In this document: positions 45,048 through 53,582 of the stretch, piece after piece
How positions within the stretch are numbered: the stretch's first letter is position 1
Layout: each line of letters begins with the position of its first letter
Assembly: GCF_900100015.1 (NCBI RefSeq)
Contig: NZ_FNDD01000011.1
Location: forward strand, 1 to 64,000
Source: Vibrio xiamenensis
GTDB taxonomy: Bacteria > Pseudomonadota > Gammaproteobacteria > Enterobacterales > Vibrionaceae
Direction: 5' to 3'
Length of the DNA stretch: 64,000 bases
Notes under the pieces: generated by a model
What the model was told of the DNA's origin: nothing
Seen by the model: the letters and a program-made list of their open reading frames with translations, nothing else
The model's database searches: none
Program-made: the position numbers and the translations under genes

Positions 45048-46406
45048 ATGAATAGCCCTGAAATACACCAAGATAGCCAACAACCAGAAGACGCTCAGCA
45101 TACGAATGAAACCCAGGCCACTAAGCCCGAAAAAGAAAAGCTTTCGTTACTGCTACTCGATGATGAGCAAGATATTCTCAAGTCCCTTACTCGAGTACTA
45201 CGTTATGACTACGATGTGGTCAGTTTTGATAATGGCCAAGATGCCTTAGCACACCTGCAGGAGCACGATGCATCGATAATTATTTCCGACATGCGTATGC
45301 CAACGATGGATGGCGCTGAGTTTTTGGCAAAAGCCCGTGAAATGCGCCCGGATTCGCTGCGTTTTTTGCTGACAGGGTATAGCGATATGGCGTCGACGGT
45401 GAAAGCCGTCAATGAAGGCGGGATTCATACCTATTTGGCCAAACCTTGGGATAACGATGCGATTAAAGAAACTCTCAAGCAAGCTTCTGAAGTGTTTGAA
45501 CTCAAAAGAGAAAAGCGGCGGTTATTGGGTGAATTGGCCTCAAAAAACCAGCTGCTTGAAACCATGAACGAAGAGCTGGAAGTTCAGGTGGAGGAGCGCA
45601 CCGCCGAACTGGTAAAAGCCAACCGCCATTTACAGATACTGCTCAAAAATCGCAGCGCAATTTTTAATGACATTCTGCACACATTAATGGCGATCATTGA
45701 GCATCGAACCGGGCTTAAAGCCGATCATGCAGAGCGTATCGCTGAAATATCACGTGAAGTGGCGCGTAAGATGAAGCTCGGAGACAGTGACATCAAGCAG
45801 ATTTACCTAGCGGGCTTAATGCATGAAATTGGCTTAATTGGTTCTGCGCCTGCTGTGGAAGCGCCGGTCGTTGACCAAGATGAAGCCGCGATTCCCGTTG
45901 CGCCATCCGCCAATCCGCAACTCGGCGCCGAAATTATTGCGGGGATTAAGCGCTTTGAACCGCTTGTTGAGATCATTCTTCATCAAGATGAAAACTTTGA
46001 TGGCACTGGAAGTCCTAACCATCTTCAGCAGCAGGACATCCCAATCGGCGCACGCATTTTGCGCATTGTGAAAAATTACGACTTCTTTGTTACCTGCACC
46101 AATAATCCCACTCGAATGAAACCTGCAAGTGCGCTTTTGTATATCAAACAGCAAAGCGGGACTTTATACGACCCAGATATTGTAAAGGTGTTTACCAAAG
46201 TCGTTGAATCCGGGTTGGATAATCTCGACATTGATGCGTGTGTCAGCCTTGATGATGTCAAATCGGGCATGGTGTTAAAGCAAGACCTCTACTTGCCTAA
46301 TGGCAAACTTATGTTGACGGCGGGGCAAACGCTCACCTATCAAACTATCTCGAAACTTAAAGAAATTGAGAAAGAGACTAAACTTCCCATAGCGATATTT
46401 ATTTAA
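45048..46406 (+). CDS. Response regulator with degenerate HD-GYP domain
   Basis: 452 residues. A Gln/Thr/Glu-rich N-terminal tail of about 30 residues precedes the receiver (LLLDDEQDILKS, Asp in IIISDMRMPTMDGAEF, Thr in LLTGYSD, Lys in LAKPWDND). A coiled coil leads to an HD-GYP-like domain. The metal pair HD is replaced by HE in LAGLMHEIGLIG, and HHExxDGxGYP reads HQDENFDGTGSP. It resembles RpfG-type phosphodiesterases but probably cannot bind the full metal centre, so it may act by binding partners. The C-terminal segment (KSGMVLKQDLYLPNGKLML) is also typical of HD-GYP regulators. Confidence 0.86.
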   Translation: MNSPEIHQDSQQPEDAQHTNETQATKPEKEKLSLLLLDDEQDILKSLTRVLRYDYDVVSFDNGQDALAHLQEHDASIIISDMRMPTMDGAEFLAKAREMRPDSLRFLLTGYSDMASTVKAVNEGGIHTYLAKPWDNDAIKETLKQASEVFELKREKRRLLGELASKNQLLETMNEELEVQVEERTAELVKANRHLQILLKNRSAIFNDILHTLMAIIEHRTGLKADHAERIAEISREVARKMKLGDSDIKQIYLAGLMHEIGLIGSAPAVEAPVVDQDEAAIPVAPSANPQLGAEIIAGIKRFEPLVEIILHQDENFDGTGSPNHLQQQDIPIGARILRIVKNYDFFVTCTNNPTRMKPASALLYIKQQSGTLYDPDIVKVFTKVVESGLDNLDIDACVSLDDVKSGMVLKQDLYLPNGKLMLTAGQTLTYQTISKLKEIEKETKLPIAIFI

Positions 46407-46418
46407 TTAGGGGGCATC

Positions 46419-46802
46419 TTGCCAACCAACGAGGCGATTTACGGCTTTTCTCCCAATGTGCTTGCAAGCACAGTGGGAGAGGACTATGTGGTTGAGATCA
46501 TGCGTGAATACTTGAACACAGTGAATGTGTTATTGAATTTTCCTCAGCCTACACCACAAGAGCATGAATCTGAGCTGATTCTTTGTCTGCATACCATCAA
46601 GTCCGCCAGTTTGATGGTGGGAGCGAGCAAAGCTGGAAAATGGGCGGCGAGTTTAGAAAAAAACGCATATTGTTTGCAAGATTCGCAGGTTGGCTCTGTT
46701 GAGCGCGCAGAATGGGAGCAAGATTTAGATAACTTCAAAGCCTATCTGGCCAGCAATGTTGAGAAGATCAATCAATATTTGCTACATCAAGATGCGCCTT
46801 AG
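46419..46802 (+). CDS. Free Hpt-domain phosphotransfer protein
   Basis: 127 residues. The phospho-accepting His lies in LCLHTIKSASLMVGASKAGK, matching the H-x-x-K-x-x-x-x-x-x-G-A Hpt pattern. The only possible start is TTG at 46419, after AGGGGGC; a TTG start may keep expression low. It would shuttle phosphate between receivers of this operon and an external kinase. The last 35 bp overlap the 3' end of the converging kinase gene. Confidence 0.84.
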   Translation: MPTNEAIYGFSPNVLASTVGEDYVVEIMREYLNTVNVLLNFPQPTPQEHESELILCLHTIKSASLMVGASKAGKWAASLEKNAYCLQDSQVGSVERAEWEQDLDNFKAYLASNVEKINQYLLHQDAP

Positions 46803-48414
46803 CGATCGGTAAACTGACGGTGACACAAGTGCCTTGAGCGGTCGATTGAATATCGATATCGCCTTGGTGTAGGCGCACAATATCGTAAGCATAAGTCAGT
46901 CCAAGCCCCATACCTTCACCAACCGGTAACGTAGTATAGAAAGGGTCGTACACACGATTACTTTCATTTTCTGGAATCCCCGGACCGGTATCTTGAATCA
47001 TTACGTGAACTCGATTGTCATCGGTTTGCGCATAAATAGTAACGTTGCTGTGGTTTTGCGTTGAGGATTGAACTCGCGAGCAGGCTTGCACGGCATTTTT
47101 GATCACCTGTTCAAACAGGGTTTTGAGTTCATCGGCTAAGCCCCAAATCGCAGGCTGCTTGGCGATACTAGGGTTGATAGTGACTTGAACATTAATAGGC
47201 AATGAGATTTGATTGAGCGCTTTATCCAAAGCGATAAAGAGGTCGACCGCTGTAAAATGTTGCGGACTGTCTTCGTTATGTTGGGAGTAGTGTTGCAGCG
47301 CGCTGACGATTTTTGCTACCCGATTGACGCAGGTTTCGGCGTCTTTGAGGCTGTCGTTGAAATCATCATGCAGGTAATCGACGAACTGAGCTTGTTTCCA
47401 CTGTTGCAATTCAGCAGGGGCAGCGCCTTTTTGTTCTATGATCTGTTCGGCTTGTTCAATCCATTTATGGTAGGTTTCTAAGTATTCAAAACAGCTTTGT
47501 AGATTGCTTTTTACTGCCGCGATCGGGTTATTGATTTCATGGGCGACACCTGCTGCCATGGTGCCGATTGACGCCATCTTTTCCGTTTCTATCAGTTTTG
47601 CTTGAGTCGATTTAAGCGTGGCATTGGTGTCTCTTAGTTCTCTGTTTGAACGCAGCAGATCTTCGGTACGTGCAGACACTTTGTACTCGAGTGACTCATT
47701 CGCTGAAAGTAATTGTTGCTGGTAAATATGCATCTGGCTTTCAGACAGCTTAAGGTTTTCAACCATGTTTTGAAACGCTTTGGAGACACTGGCAAGTTCA
47801 TCTTCACCTTTAGTTGATAAGTCAATATCCCGGTGACCGGATGCAATTTGATCGGCGGCGTTTTTTAGCTCAGATAAACGTCTGGTCAGATACGCGCCAA
47901 GCACGTAAGAGAACAGGGCAACCAGAGACATTTCACCAATCACGATTAAAGTACTCCAGTGCTGCGCATCGGCGATTTGTTGATGCAGCTGGCTTAAATC
48001 AAAGCCAATCCAAACCGAGCCAAACACAATATCGGATGCCTTAATATCCTGTTTAATATGATAGATTTTCTCATTTGTTTGATGATTATCTAGCTGAAAT
48101 AGTGCGGCGTTTAATTGTGCTGGAGCCTGACCTTGAATGGATAACGGCTGGTTGTTTTCGCCAACTACCGCGACATAAACGATGTCTGGGTTGGACTTTA
48201 GTTCGCTGGTAAACGCATGAATGGTGGCTAAATCATACGAAAGAACGGCATTTTTAACCGATGTTGCAAACAGCGCAGCTGTTGAACTGGCGCGTTGCTC
48301 AAGCCCTTTGTAGTTGGTGGTCTCCAAATAATTAAGAGTTAGCGACAGCAATATTGCCAGTAAGATGGCTTCAATACTGGCGATACCGAGAATGGTTTTA
48401 AGCCGAAAAGACAT
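46768..48414 (-). CDS. Membrane sensor histidine kinase with periplasmic domain and HAMP
   Basis: 548 residues. Two membrane helices (about 9-27 and 155-176) enclose a periplasmic domain of about 125 residues. HAMP follows (YLTRRLSELKNAADQIASGH), then a coiled coil, the H box GVAHEINNPIAAVKSNL, N box EQVIKNAVQACSRV, G1 QDTGPGIPENESNRVYDP and G2 GEGMGLGLTYAY. No fused receiver. The gene follows the PhnD-like binding protein by 2 nt, so the periplasmic domain probably reads the liganded or empty state of that protein. Its target is likely within the opposing operon. Confidence 0.9.
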   Translation of the reverse strand: MSFRLKTILGIASIEAILLAILLSLTLNYLETTNYKGLEQRASSTAALFATSVKNAVLSYDLATIHAFTSELKSNPDIVYVAVVGENNQPLSIQGQAPAQLNAALFQLDNHQTNEKIYHIKQDIKASDIVFGSVWIGFDLSQLHQQIADAQHWSTLIVIGEMSLVALFSYVLGAYLTRRLSELKNAADQIASGHRDIDLSTKGEDELASVSKAFQNMVENLKLSESQMHIYQQQLLSANESLEYKVSARTEDLLRSNRELRDTNATLKSTQAKLIETEKMASIGTMAAGVAHEINNPIAAVKSNLQSCFEYLETYHKWIEQAEQIIEQKGAAPAELQQWKQAQFVDYLHDDFNDSLKDAETCVNRVAKIVSALQHYSQHNEDSPQHFTAVDLFIALDKALNQISLPINVQVTINPSIAKQPAIWGLADELKTLFEQVIKNAVQACSRVQSSTQNHSNVTIYAQTDDNRVHVMIQDTGPGIPENESNRVYDPFYTTLPVGEGMGLGLTYAYDIVRLHQGDIDIQSTAQGTCVTVSLPIAKAHLDVANID

Positions 48415-48416
48415 AA

Positions 48417-49235
48417 TTATTCTTCAACCATGTGCTCAAGCAAGGTGATGTGCAGTGCTCTCACATCATCCCAATCCGAGTCTTGGGCTGGACTTATGCC
48501 ATTGAAACTGATGTTTTTCAGCAGTTCTAAGCCCTCTTTACTGTCGTTCATGGCCAGCAGTGCTGATTGTATTTGCTCGGCTAATTCGGGGTTGAAGCCG
48601 GGATGAAATGCAAAAGCATGCGGGGTATAGCCTGGTGTTCGCCACAGGATTCGTAATTGATCGCGAATTTCCGGTGCGCTGTTGTTAAAGGTGCGCTCTA
48701 TGCCGCCACCTGCCGGAAAAAAGCCTTGTGCGACATTGAGATAAACCGATTCATGTGATGAGACATATTTAGGTTCAACGTGAATACCTTTCTGCGCCAG
48801 TGCCGACATTGGCACAACCGTTGCCGCAAACGCCACAGGTGAAGGAAAGGCAAGGCTTTTGCCATTAAGCTGCTCGATAGCCGTGATGGGGGCGTTTTTA
48901 TTGATGACTAAAATGCCGCGAATTTGCTTATTTTTTTGTTTGGCGAAGGCGGTATAACCGGGCTTTTGGTGAAATACGGTGTAGTGATAGGGATTCATGT
49001 AGGCAATGTCATATTCACCGGCGAGCACACGTTTTTCAAATTCTGGAATGTCTTTCGCGGTGCGAAATACTACATCGTGTCCGACTTGTTGAGAAAGGTA
49101 TTGAAGAATTGGCCCCCAATTTTTGGCCAGCGTGACCGCCGATTGTTGTGGCACGATACCAAAGGTTATCGTCTGTGCTGAGGCATAAAAAGCAGTCGAA
49201 ATCGAAAAAACCAACACTGAGAGAGTGCGCTTCAT
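48417..49235 (-). CDS. PhnD-like periplasmic binding protein, probable kinase partner
   Basis: 272 residues. A signal peptide (LSVLVFSISTAFYASA) is followed by a PhnD/phosphonate-type binding fold: TITFGIVPQQSAVTLAKNWG, GEYDIAYMNPYHYTVFHQK, LNGKSLAFPSPVAFAATVVP, SHESVYLNVAQGFFPAGGG. No phosphonate transporter genes are close. The operon with a periplasmic-sensing kinase indicates a ligand-presenting role rather than import; the ligand is unknown. Confidence 0.87.
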   Translation of the reverse strand: MKRTLSVLVFSISTAFYASAQTITFGIVPQQSAVTLAKNWGPILQYLSQQVGHDVVFRTAKDIPEFEKRVLAGEYDIAYMNPYHYTVFHQKPGYTAFAKQKNKQIRGILVINKNAPITAIEQLNGKSLAFPSPVAFAATVVPMSALAQKGIHVEPKYVSSHESVYLNVAQGFFPAGGGIERTFNNSAPEIRDQLRILWRTPGYTPHAFAFHPGFNPELAEQIQSALLAMNDSKEGLELLKNISFNGISPAQDSDWDDVRALHITLLEHMVEE

Positions 49236-49304
49236 TACCGTAAATCCTCACTAGTTACCATGCTTTAGTTAAGTGTAGATTAGCCGTATTGAAACGCCCA
49301 TTTA

Positions 49305-49517
49305 TTGTCTAAATTACATTCACTTGGCAAGATTCGTCGTGTGTATTTGGATCTTCGTTTCCTTGATGAGCGACAGAGCTTCATCGGAAAGCCAAGAGTA
49401 GCAGCCGAGGTTACTATTGCTTGGTTAGTAACGGAGATATTAAACAACTGGGCGAAAACGAAAACCGGTGAAACAAAAGGCAACATTGTCACACGGTTAC
49501 TGCGGTATAGAATTTAG
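49305..49517 (+). CDS. Possible small ORF between the PhnD-like gene and hutX
   Basis: A 70-residue frame opening with TTG and containing KIRRVYLDLRFLDERQSFIG and EVTIAWLVTEILNNWAKTKT. It is basic, has plausible codon use and no stop for 213 bp, but no ribosome site is visible and I recognise no family. It could be a gene remnant or chance. The rest of this 350-bp gap must contain the promoters of the leftward PhnD-like gene and of hutX. Confidence 0.25.
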   Translation: MSKLHSLGKIRRVYLDLRFLDERQSFIGKPRVAAEVTIAWLVTEILNNWAKTKTGETKGNIVTRLLRYRI

Positions 49518-49588
49518 GGCCGCTTTTATTCTAAGATGGCATGGAACTGGCGCATAATTAATCAACCCCGCGATTCAATAGGAAGGTT

Positions 49589-50104
49589 ATGGAGAATTTG
49601 AAGACCAAAGTGAGTGAGTTAATAGCGCAAGAGCCCAAGCTTTTACCGGTTGATATGGCTGAACGTTTGGCCGTCAGTGAGTTTGAGGTCGTTGCTGCGC
49701 TGCCAAGCGATATGGTGGCGGTGGCAGTTGGTGAACATGCACAAGCGATTTTAGAAACCTTGCCTGAGTTTGGCCAACTGACCACCATTATGCATGCGGG
49801 TGGTTCAATCTTTGAAGTTAAAGCGGTGTTTCCAAGGGGCAGTATGGCCCGCGGTTATTACAATTTGTTTGGCCAAACCGGTGAACTGCATGGGCATTTA
49901 AAGCTCGATAATATCGCTCATGTCGCTTTGGTCAGTAAGCCGTTTATGGGTAAAGAGAGCCACTACTTTGGTTTTTTTAGTCAGCAGGGTGAAAACATCT
50001 TTAAGGTCTATTTAGGACGTGATGACAAGCGTCAACTGTTGCCAGATCAAGTGCACCGCTTTAAGCAAATGCAAGCGAAATTGAAACAACCCAGGATTAA
50101 GTAG
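49589..50104 (+). CDS. hutX: Haem utilisation carrier protein HutX
   Basis: 171 residues, cytosolic. HutX binds haem and hands it to HutZ. Family strings are ALPSDMVAVAVGEHAQAILE, IMHAGGSIFEVKAVFPRGS and ARGYYNLFGQTGELHGHLKL. AGGAAGG lies just before the ATG. hutZ follows after 11 nt. The usual upstream gene hutW is not present here. I saw no convincing Fur box. Confidence 0.9.
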   Translation: MENLKTKVSELIAQEPKLLPVDMAERLAVSEFEVVAALPSDMVAVAVGEHAQAILETLPEFGQLTTIMHAGGSIFEVKAVFPRGSMARGYYNLFGQTGELHGHLKLDNIAHVALVSKPFMGKESHYFGFFSQQGENIFKVYLGRDDKRQLLPDQVHRFKQMQAKLKQPRIK

Positions 50105-50115
50105 GAGTCAGTCTG

Positions 50116-50646
50116 ATGGATCAACAAGTTAAACAAGAGAGCCTGCAAGGAAGACTTGAGCCGGAGATTCAAGAGTTTCGCCAATCACGTCAAACCTTAC
50201 AGCTCGCGACCATTGATGAGCAAGGCAAGCCAAATGTCAGCTACGCGCCGTTTGTACAGAATCAGCATGGCTATTTTGTACTGATTTCAGAAATTGCGCG
50301 CCACGCTCGCAATCTGCAAGTCAATCCTAATGTGTCGATCATGATGATTGAGGACGAACAAAGCGCCAAGCAGTTGTTTGCACGTAAACGTTTAACTTTT
50401 GATGCGACGGCTGAAGTGGTCGAGCGCAATAGTGAGCAATGGCAAGCGGTAATTGCTCAGCTGAAACAACGTTTTGGTGAGATCATTGATGGGCTTAGCC
50501 AGCTACAAGACTTTGTGTTATTCAACTTCAAACCCGAACAAGGCCTATTTGTTAAAGGCTTTGGACAAGCGTACCAAGTTTCCGGTGATGATTTGGTGGA
50601 TTTTGTTCATCTAGAGCAGGGGCATCAGAAAATTGAAACGACATGA
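50116..50646 (+). CDS. hutZ: Haem-degrading/utilisation protein HutZ
   Basis: 176 residues of the split-barrel flavin-reductase-like fold. It lets the cell use haem iron. The N-terminal segment EIQEFRQSRQTLQLATIDEQ and core PNVSYAPFVQNQHGYFVLIS are typical. A His at residue 170 (in HLEQGHQK) sits where the Vibrio cholerae protein has its haem-ligand His170. Second gene of the hutX-hutZ unit. Confidence 0.9.
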   Translation: MDQQVKQESLQGRLEPEIQEFRQSRQTLQLATIDEQGKPNVSYAPFVQNQHGYFVLISEIARHARNLQVNPNVSIMMIEDEQSAKQLFARKRLTFDATAEVVERNSEQWQAVIAQLKQRFGEIIDGLSQLQDFVLFNFKPEQGLFVKGFGQAYQVSGDDLVDFVHLEQGHQKIETT

Positions 50647-50666
50647 TGATGCTAATAGCAAAAAAC

Positions 50667-50691
50667 CAAAAGGGGCATGTGGCCCTTTTTT
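50667..50691 (+). terminator. Terminator of hutXZ
   Basis: A-rich left arm AAAAGGGGC and right arm GCCCTTTTTT form a bulged stem about 25 nt after the hutZ stop, ending in a T-run. Confidence 0.75.
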
Positions 50692-51090
50692 GTGGCCTTC
50701 AATCTTAATCTGCAATGGTTGTAATCTAAAATAAAAAAGTCGATAGGTTCACTTGTGATAGAAATCTCGCATTGTAGGGCTATTTTAAAAGTAAATGAGT
50801 AACTCAATAATATAAGTGATTTTTAATTCTATAAAATTTTTTAAATAACTAATCGAACACTGATAAACCATACGAAATGCTATTAGTTCCCCCCCAAATG
50901 TGACTGATATATTAGCCAGAAATAATATTTTTGCCCCGATAATGATGGCCTTCACATCACAGTATATTCATGATTTTTTTATCGACGATATTTGACTAAT
51001 TATTAATCTGATCAAGTTTCAGAACTTGGTTTTATTGTCATACCGGATAAAAAATAACATTTTAACTAGTTCATAGTTAAAGGAATGAAT
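50692..51090 (+). promoter_or_regulatory. AT-rich region upstream of the alpha-amylase gene
   Basis: No gene. The stretch is strongly AT-rich with a run of seven C at about 50890-50896. It should hold the amylase promoter. I found no MalT-type GGGGATGAGG box. Confidence 0.4.
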
Positions 51091-53388
51091 ATGAAACTGA
51101 AAAATTATACTGCCGTTGGTGCGCTGCTAGGTTCAATGTTTTGCGCGTTGCCAAGTTATGCCGATGAGGTGCCAAGAACCGCGTTCGTTCATCTGTTTGA
51201 ATGGAGCTGGTCGGATGTGGCTTCTGAATGTGAAACCTTTCTCGGTCCGAAAGGGTTTGCTGCAGTTCAAGTCTCACCGCCGCAAACCAGCATAGATAAC
51301 GATGCGTGGTGGTCACGTTATCAACCAATGAGTTATGCGTTTGAAGGGCGTAGTGGTACTCGCGCTGAATTCCAAGATATGGTCTCACGTTGTAATGCGG
51401 TCGGGGTGGATATTTATGTTGATGCGGTGATTAACCATATGGCAGCTGCCGACCGATATTTTCCTGATGTCCCTTACGATAGTGATGATTTTCATACTTG
51501 CACCAGTGACATCGATTATACCAACCGCTGGCAAGTACAAAACTGCGATCTGGTGGGTTTGAACGATCTTAAAACCGAATCTGAATATGTACGGCAAAAA
51601 ATTGCAGATTATATGAATGATGCAATTAGTATGGGAGTGGCTGGTTTTCGTATCGATGCCGCGAAACATATTCCAGCTGAAGATATTGCAGCAATAAAAA
51701 GTAAACTCGATGGATCTCCATATATATTTCAAGAGGTCATTGGCGCATCTGGGGAACCTATTTTAACCAGTGAATATACCTATATTGGTAATGTAACCGA
51801 ATTTAATTACGCACGTACCATTGGGCCGAAATTTAAAAACGGTGGTATTAACAGTTTAAATGGCATTGAAAACTCCGACGGTTGGCTCGCCAGCAGTGAT
51901 GCTGTCACGTTTGTCACCAACCATGATGAGCAGCGAACCAATGCCGGAACTACCTTGACCTACAAAGATGCCAGCAATTTATACTTTCTAGGCAACGTTT
52001 TTACCCTGGCATACCCTTATGGCTATCCAAAAATCATGTCGAGCTACTACTTTGATGACAACGACGCAGGTCCACCGTCAACGGGTGTACATAGTGGTAA
52101 CAGCTGCGGCTTTGATGGGGGCGATTGGGTATGTGAGCATGAGTGGCGTGGCGTTGCCAACATGGTGGCGTTTCGTAACTACACCGCTTCACAGTGGCAA
52201 GTGACCGACTGGTGGGATAACGGTTATAACCAAATCGCCTTTGGGCGTGGTGGATTGGGCTTTGTTGCCATCAACCGTGACGACAACAGCACGCTCTCGC
52301 AAACCTTGCAAACGGGCATGTCTGCCGGCGTGTATTGCGATGTGATCGCCGCTAATTTTGACGAGCAAACTGGCGAATGTGACGGTGCGACTATCACCGT
52401 CGACAGCAGTGGTTACGCGACGTTTAACATCGCCATTCAAGATGCCGCTGCCATTCATGTCGGTGCCAAAGTGGGTGAGGTATGCAGCGACTGTTCAACC
52501 GACCCTGAACCAGAGAACCCAGTGGCGAGCACCGCTATTTGTTATGACAACAGCGCCAATTTCAGCACACCAACCATGTATTATTGGAGTGCGCTGCCTG
52601 ATGGCAGTGTTGCCGATGCGACGTGGCCGGGCGTCGCCATGACGGCTAATGGTGATTTTTACTGTCACGATCTCGGTGTTGAATTAACCAGCGTCAATGT
52701 AATTTTCTCGGATAACGGCGATTCACAAAGCGACGATTTGGTCACCACATCGGGCAGTTGCTACCTAAATGGTGCATGGCAAAGCTTAGAAGATTGCGGC
52801 TTTACTATTGATTCCGGTGACACTGGCGGTGGTGATAGTGATACCTACACACAGGTGTGCTACGACAACGCCGCAGGTTTTAGTTCACCAACGCTGTATT
52901 ACTGGAGCGTCGAAGCCGCCAGTGACGTTGCGGATGCAACTTGGCCTGGCGTGAGCATGAGTGAAGACAATGGCGTTTATTGCTATGACTTTGGCACGGA
53001 TTTAACCTCACTGAACGTGATTTTTAGTGACCAAGGCAGCAATCAAACCGACAACTTGAGCGCCAGCAGCCCGAATCTTTGTTATCAAGCGGGAAGTTGG
53101 GTGGATATTGCCGATTGCGCAGCGACCACCTCAGCTGGGGATGAAGTGTGGTATTTTCGCGGCACATCAAACTCTTGGGGGCTGACTCAGCTTGAGTATG
53201 ATACCAGCAGCGGGCTTTATACCACGGTGCAAACTTTTGCCGGTGAAGAGTCGCCAGCGCGCTTTAAAATCGACGATGGTTCGTGGACGGAGTCTTATCC
53301 TGATGAAGATTATGAGGTCGGAGACAATGCCACTTACAGCATCACGTTTAACAGTAGCTCCAAAGCGATTACGGTAACGGCTCAGTAA
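51091..53388 (+). CDS. Secreted chloride-dependent alpha-amylase (GH13_32 type) with C-terminal starch-binding modules
   Basis: About 765 residues. Signal peptide (VGALLGSMFCALPSYA), then a GH13 barrel close to the marine/animal-type amylases (TAFVHLFEWSWSDVASECET, GFAAVQVSPPQT). Catalytic acids: nucleophile Asp in GFRIDAAKH, acid Glu in YIFQEVIG, third Asp in VTNHDEQR. The chloride ligands known for this group are also present: Arg in GFRIDAAKH, Asn in TNHDEQ, Lys in YGYPKIMSS. After about residue 460 come two similar Cys-containing modules (ICYDNSANFS and VCYDNAAGFS, each with ATWPGV), resembling CBM26, and a last module starting VWYFRGTSNSWG. Start 51091 is preferred to 51085 for spacing to AAAGGA. 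Confidence 0.9.
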   Translation: MKLKNYTAVGALLGSMFCALPSYADEVPRTAFVHLFEWSWSDVASECETFLGPKGFAAVQVSPPQTSIDNDAWWSRYQPMSYAFEGRSGTRAEFQDMVSRCNAVGVDIYVDAVINHMAAADRYFPDVPYDSDDFHTCTSDIDYTNRWQVQNCDLVGLNDLKTESEYVRQKIADYMNDAISMGVAGFRIDAAKHIPAEDIAAIKSKLDGSPYIFQEVIGASGEPILTSEYTYIGNVTEFNYARTIGPKFKNGGINSLNGIENSDGWLASSDAVTFVTNHDEQRTNAGTTLTYKDASNLYFLGNVFTLAYPYGYPKIMSSYYFDDNDAGPPSTGVHSGNSCGFDGGDWVCEHEWRGVANMVAFRNYTASQWQVTDWWDNGYNQIAFGRGGLGFVAINRDDNSTLSQTLQTGMSAGVYCDVIAANFDEQTGECDGATITVDSSGYATFNIAIQDAAAIHVGAKVGEVCSDCSTDPEPENPVASTAICYDNSANFSTPTMYYWSALPDGSVADATWPGVAMTANGDFYCHDLGVELTSVNVIFSDNGDSQSDDLVTTSGSCYLNGAWQSLEDCGFTIDSGDTGGGDSDTYTQVCYDNAAGFSSPTLYYWSVEAASDVADATWPGVSMSEDNGVYCYDFGTDLTSLNVIFSDQGSNQTDNLSASSPNLCYQAGSWVDIADCAATTSAGDEVWYFRGTSNSWGLTQLEYDTSSGLYTTVQTFAGEESPARFKIDDGSWTESYPDEDYEVGDNATYSITFNSSSKAITVTAQ

Positions 53389-53420
53389 TCTCGATACCGC
53401 AAATTAATCTACCAAGTATC

Positions 53421-53445
53421 AGCCATCGCGTTTGACGTGATGGCT
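53421..53445 (+). terminator. Terminator of the amylase gene
   Basis: 10-bp stem AGCCATCGCG/CGTGATGGCT (one G-U), 5-nt loop, then TTTTTCG, 32 nt after the stop codon. Confidence 0.85.
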
Positions 53446-53528
53446 TTTTCGTAGCTTTTTTGTAGATAACAGATATGGTCTCGACACTACCAAAGTGCTT
53501 AAGGGGTGAAATGTGGGTAAAAGGCCAT

Positions 53529-53551
53529 AAAAAAGGCCACATAATGTGGCC
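53529..53551 (-). terminator. Terminator of malK
   Basis: On the minus strand GGCCAC-ATTAT-GTGGCC is followed at once by six T. It lies about 30 nt beyond the malK stop codon. Confidence 0.88.
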
Positions 53552-53582
53552 AATGGACATAATAGAGAGATGGAATAACAGA

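Noticed and set aside
49501..49588. Fur box upstream of hutX
   Set aside because: No segment resembles GATAATGATAATCATTATC closely enough.
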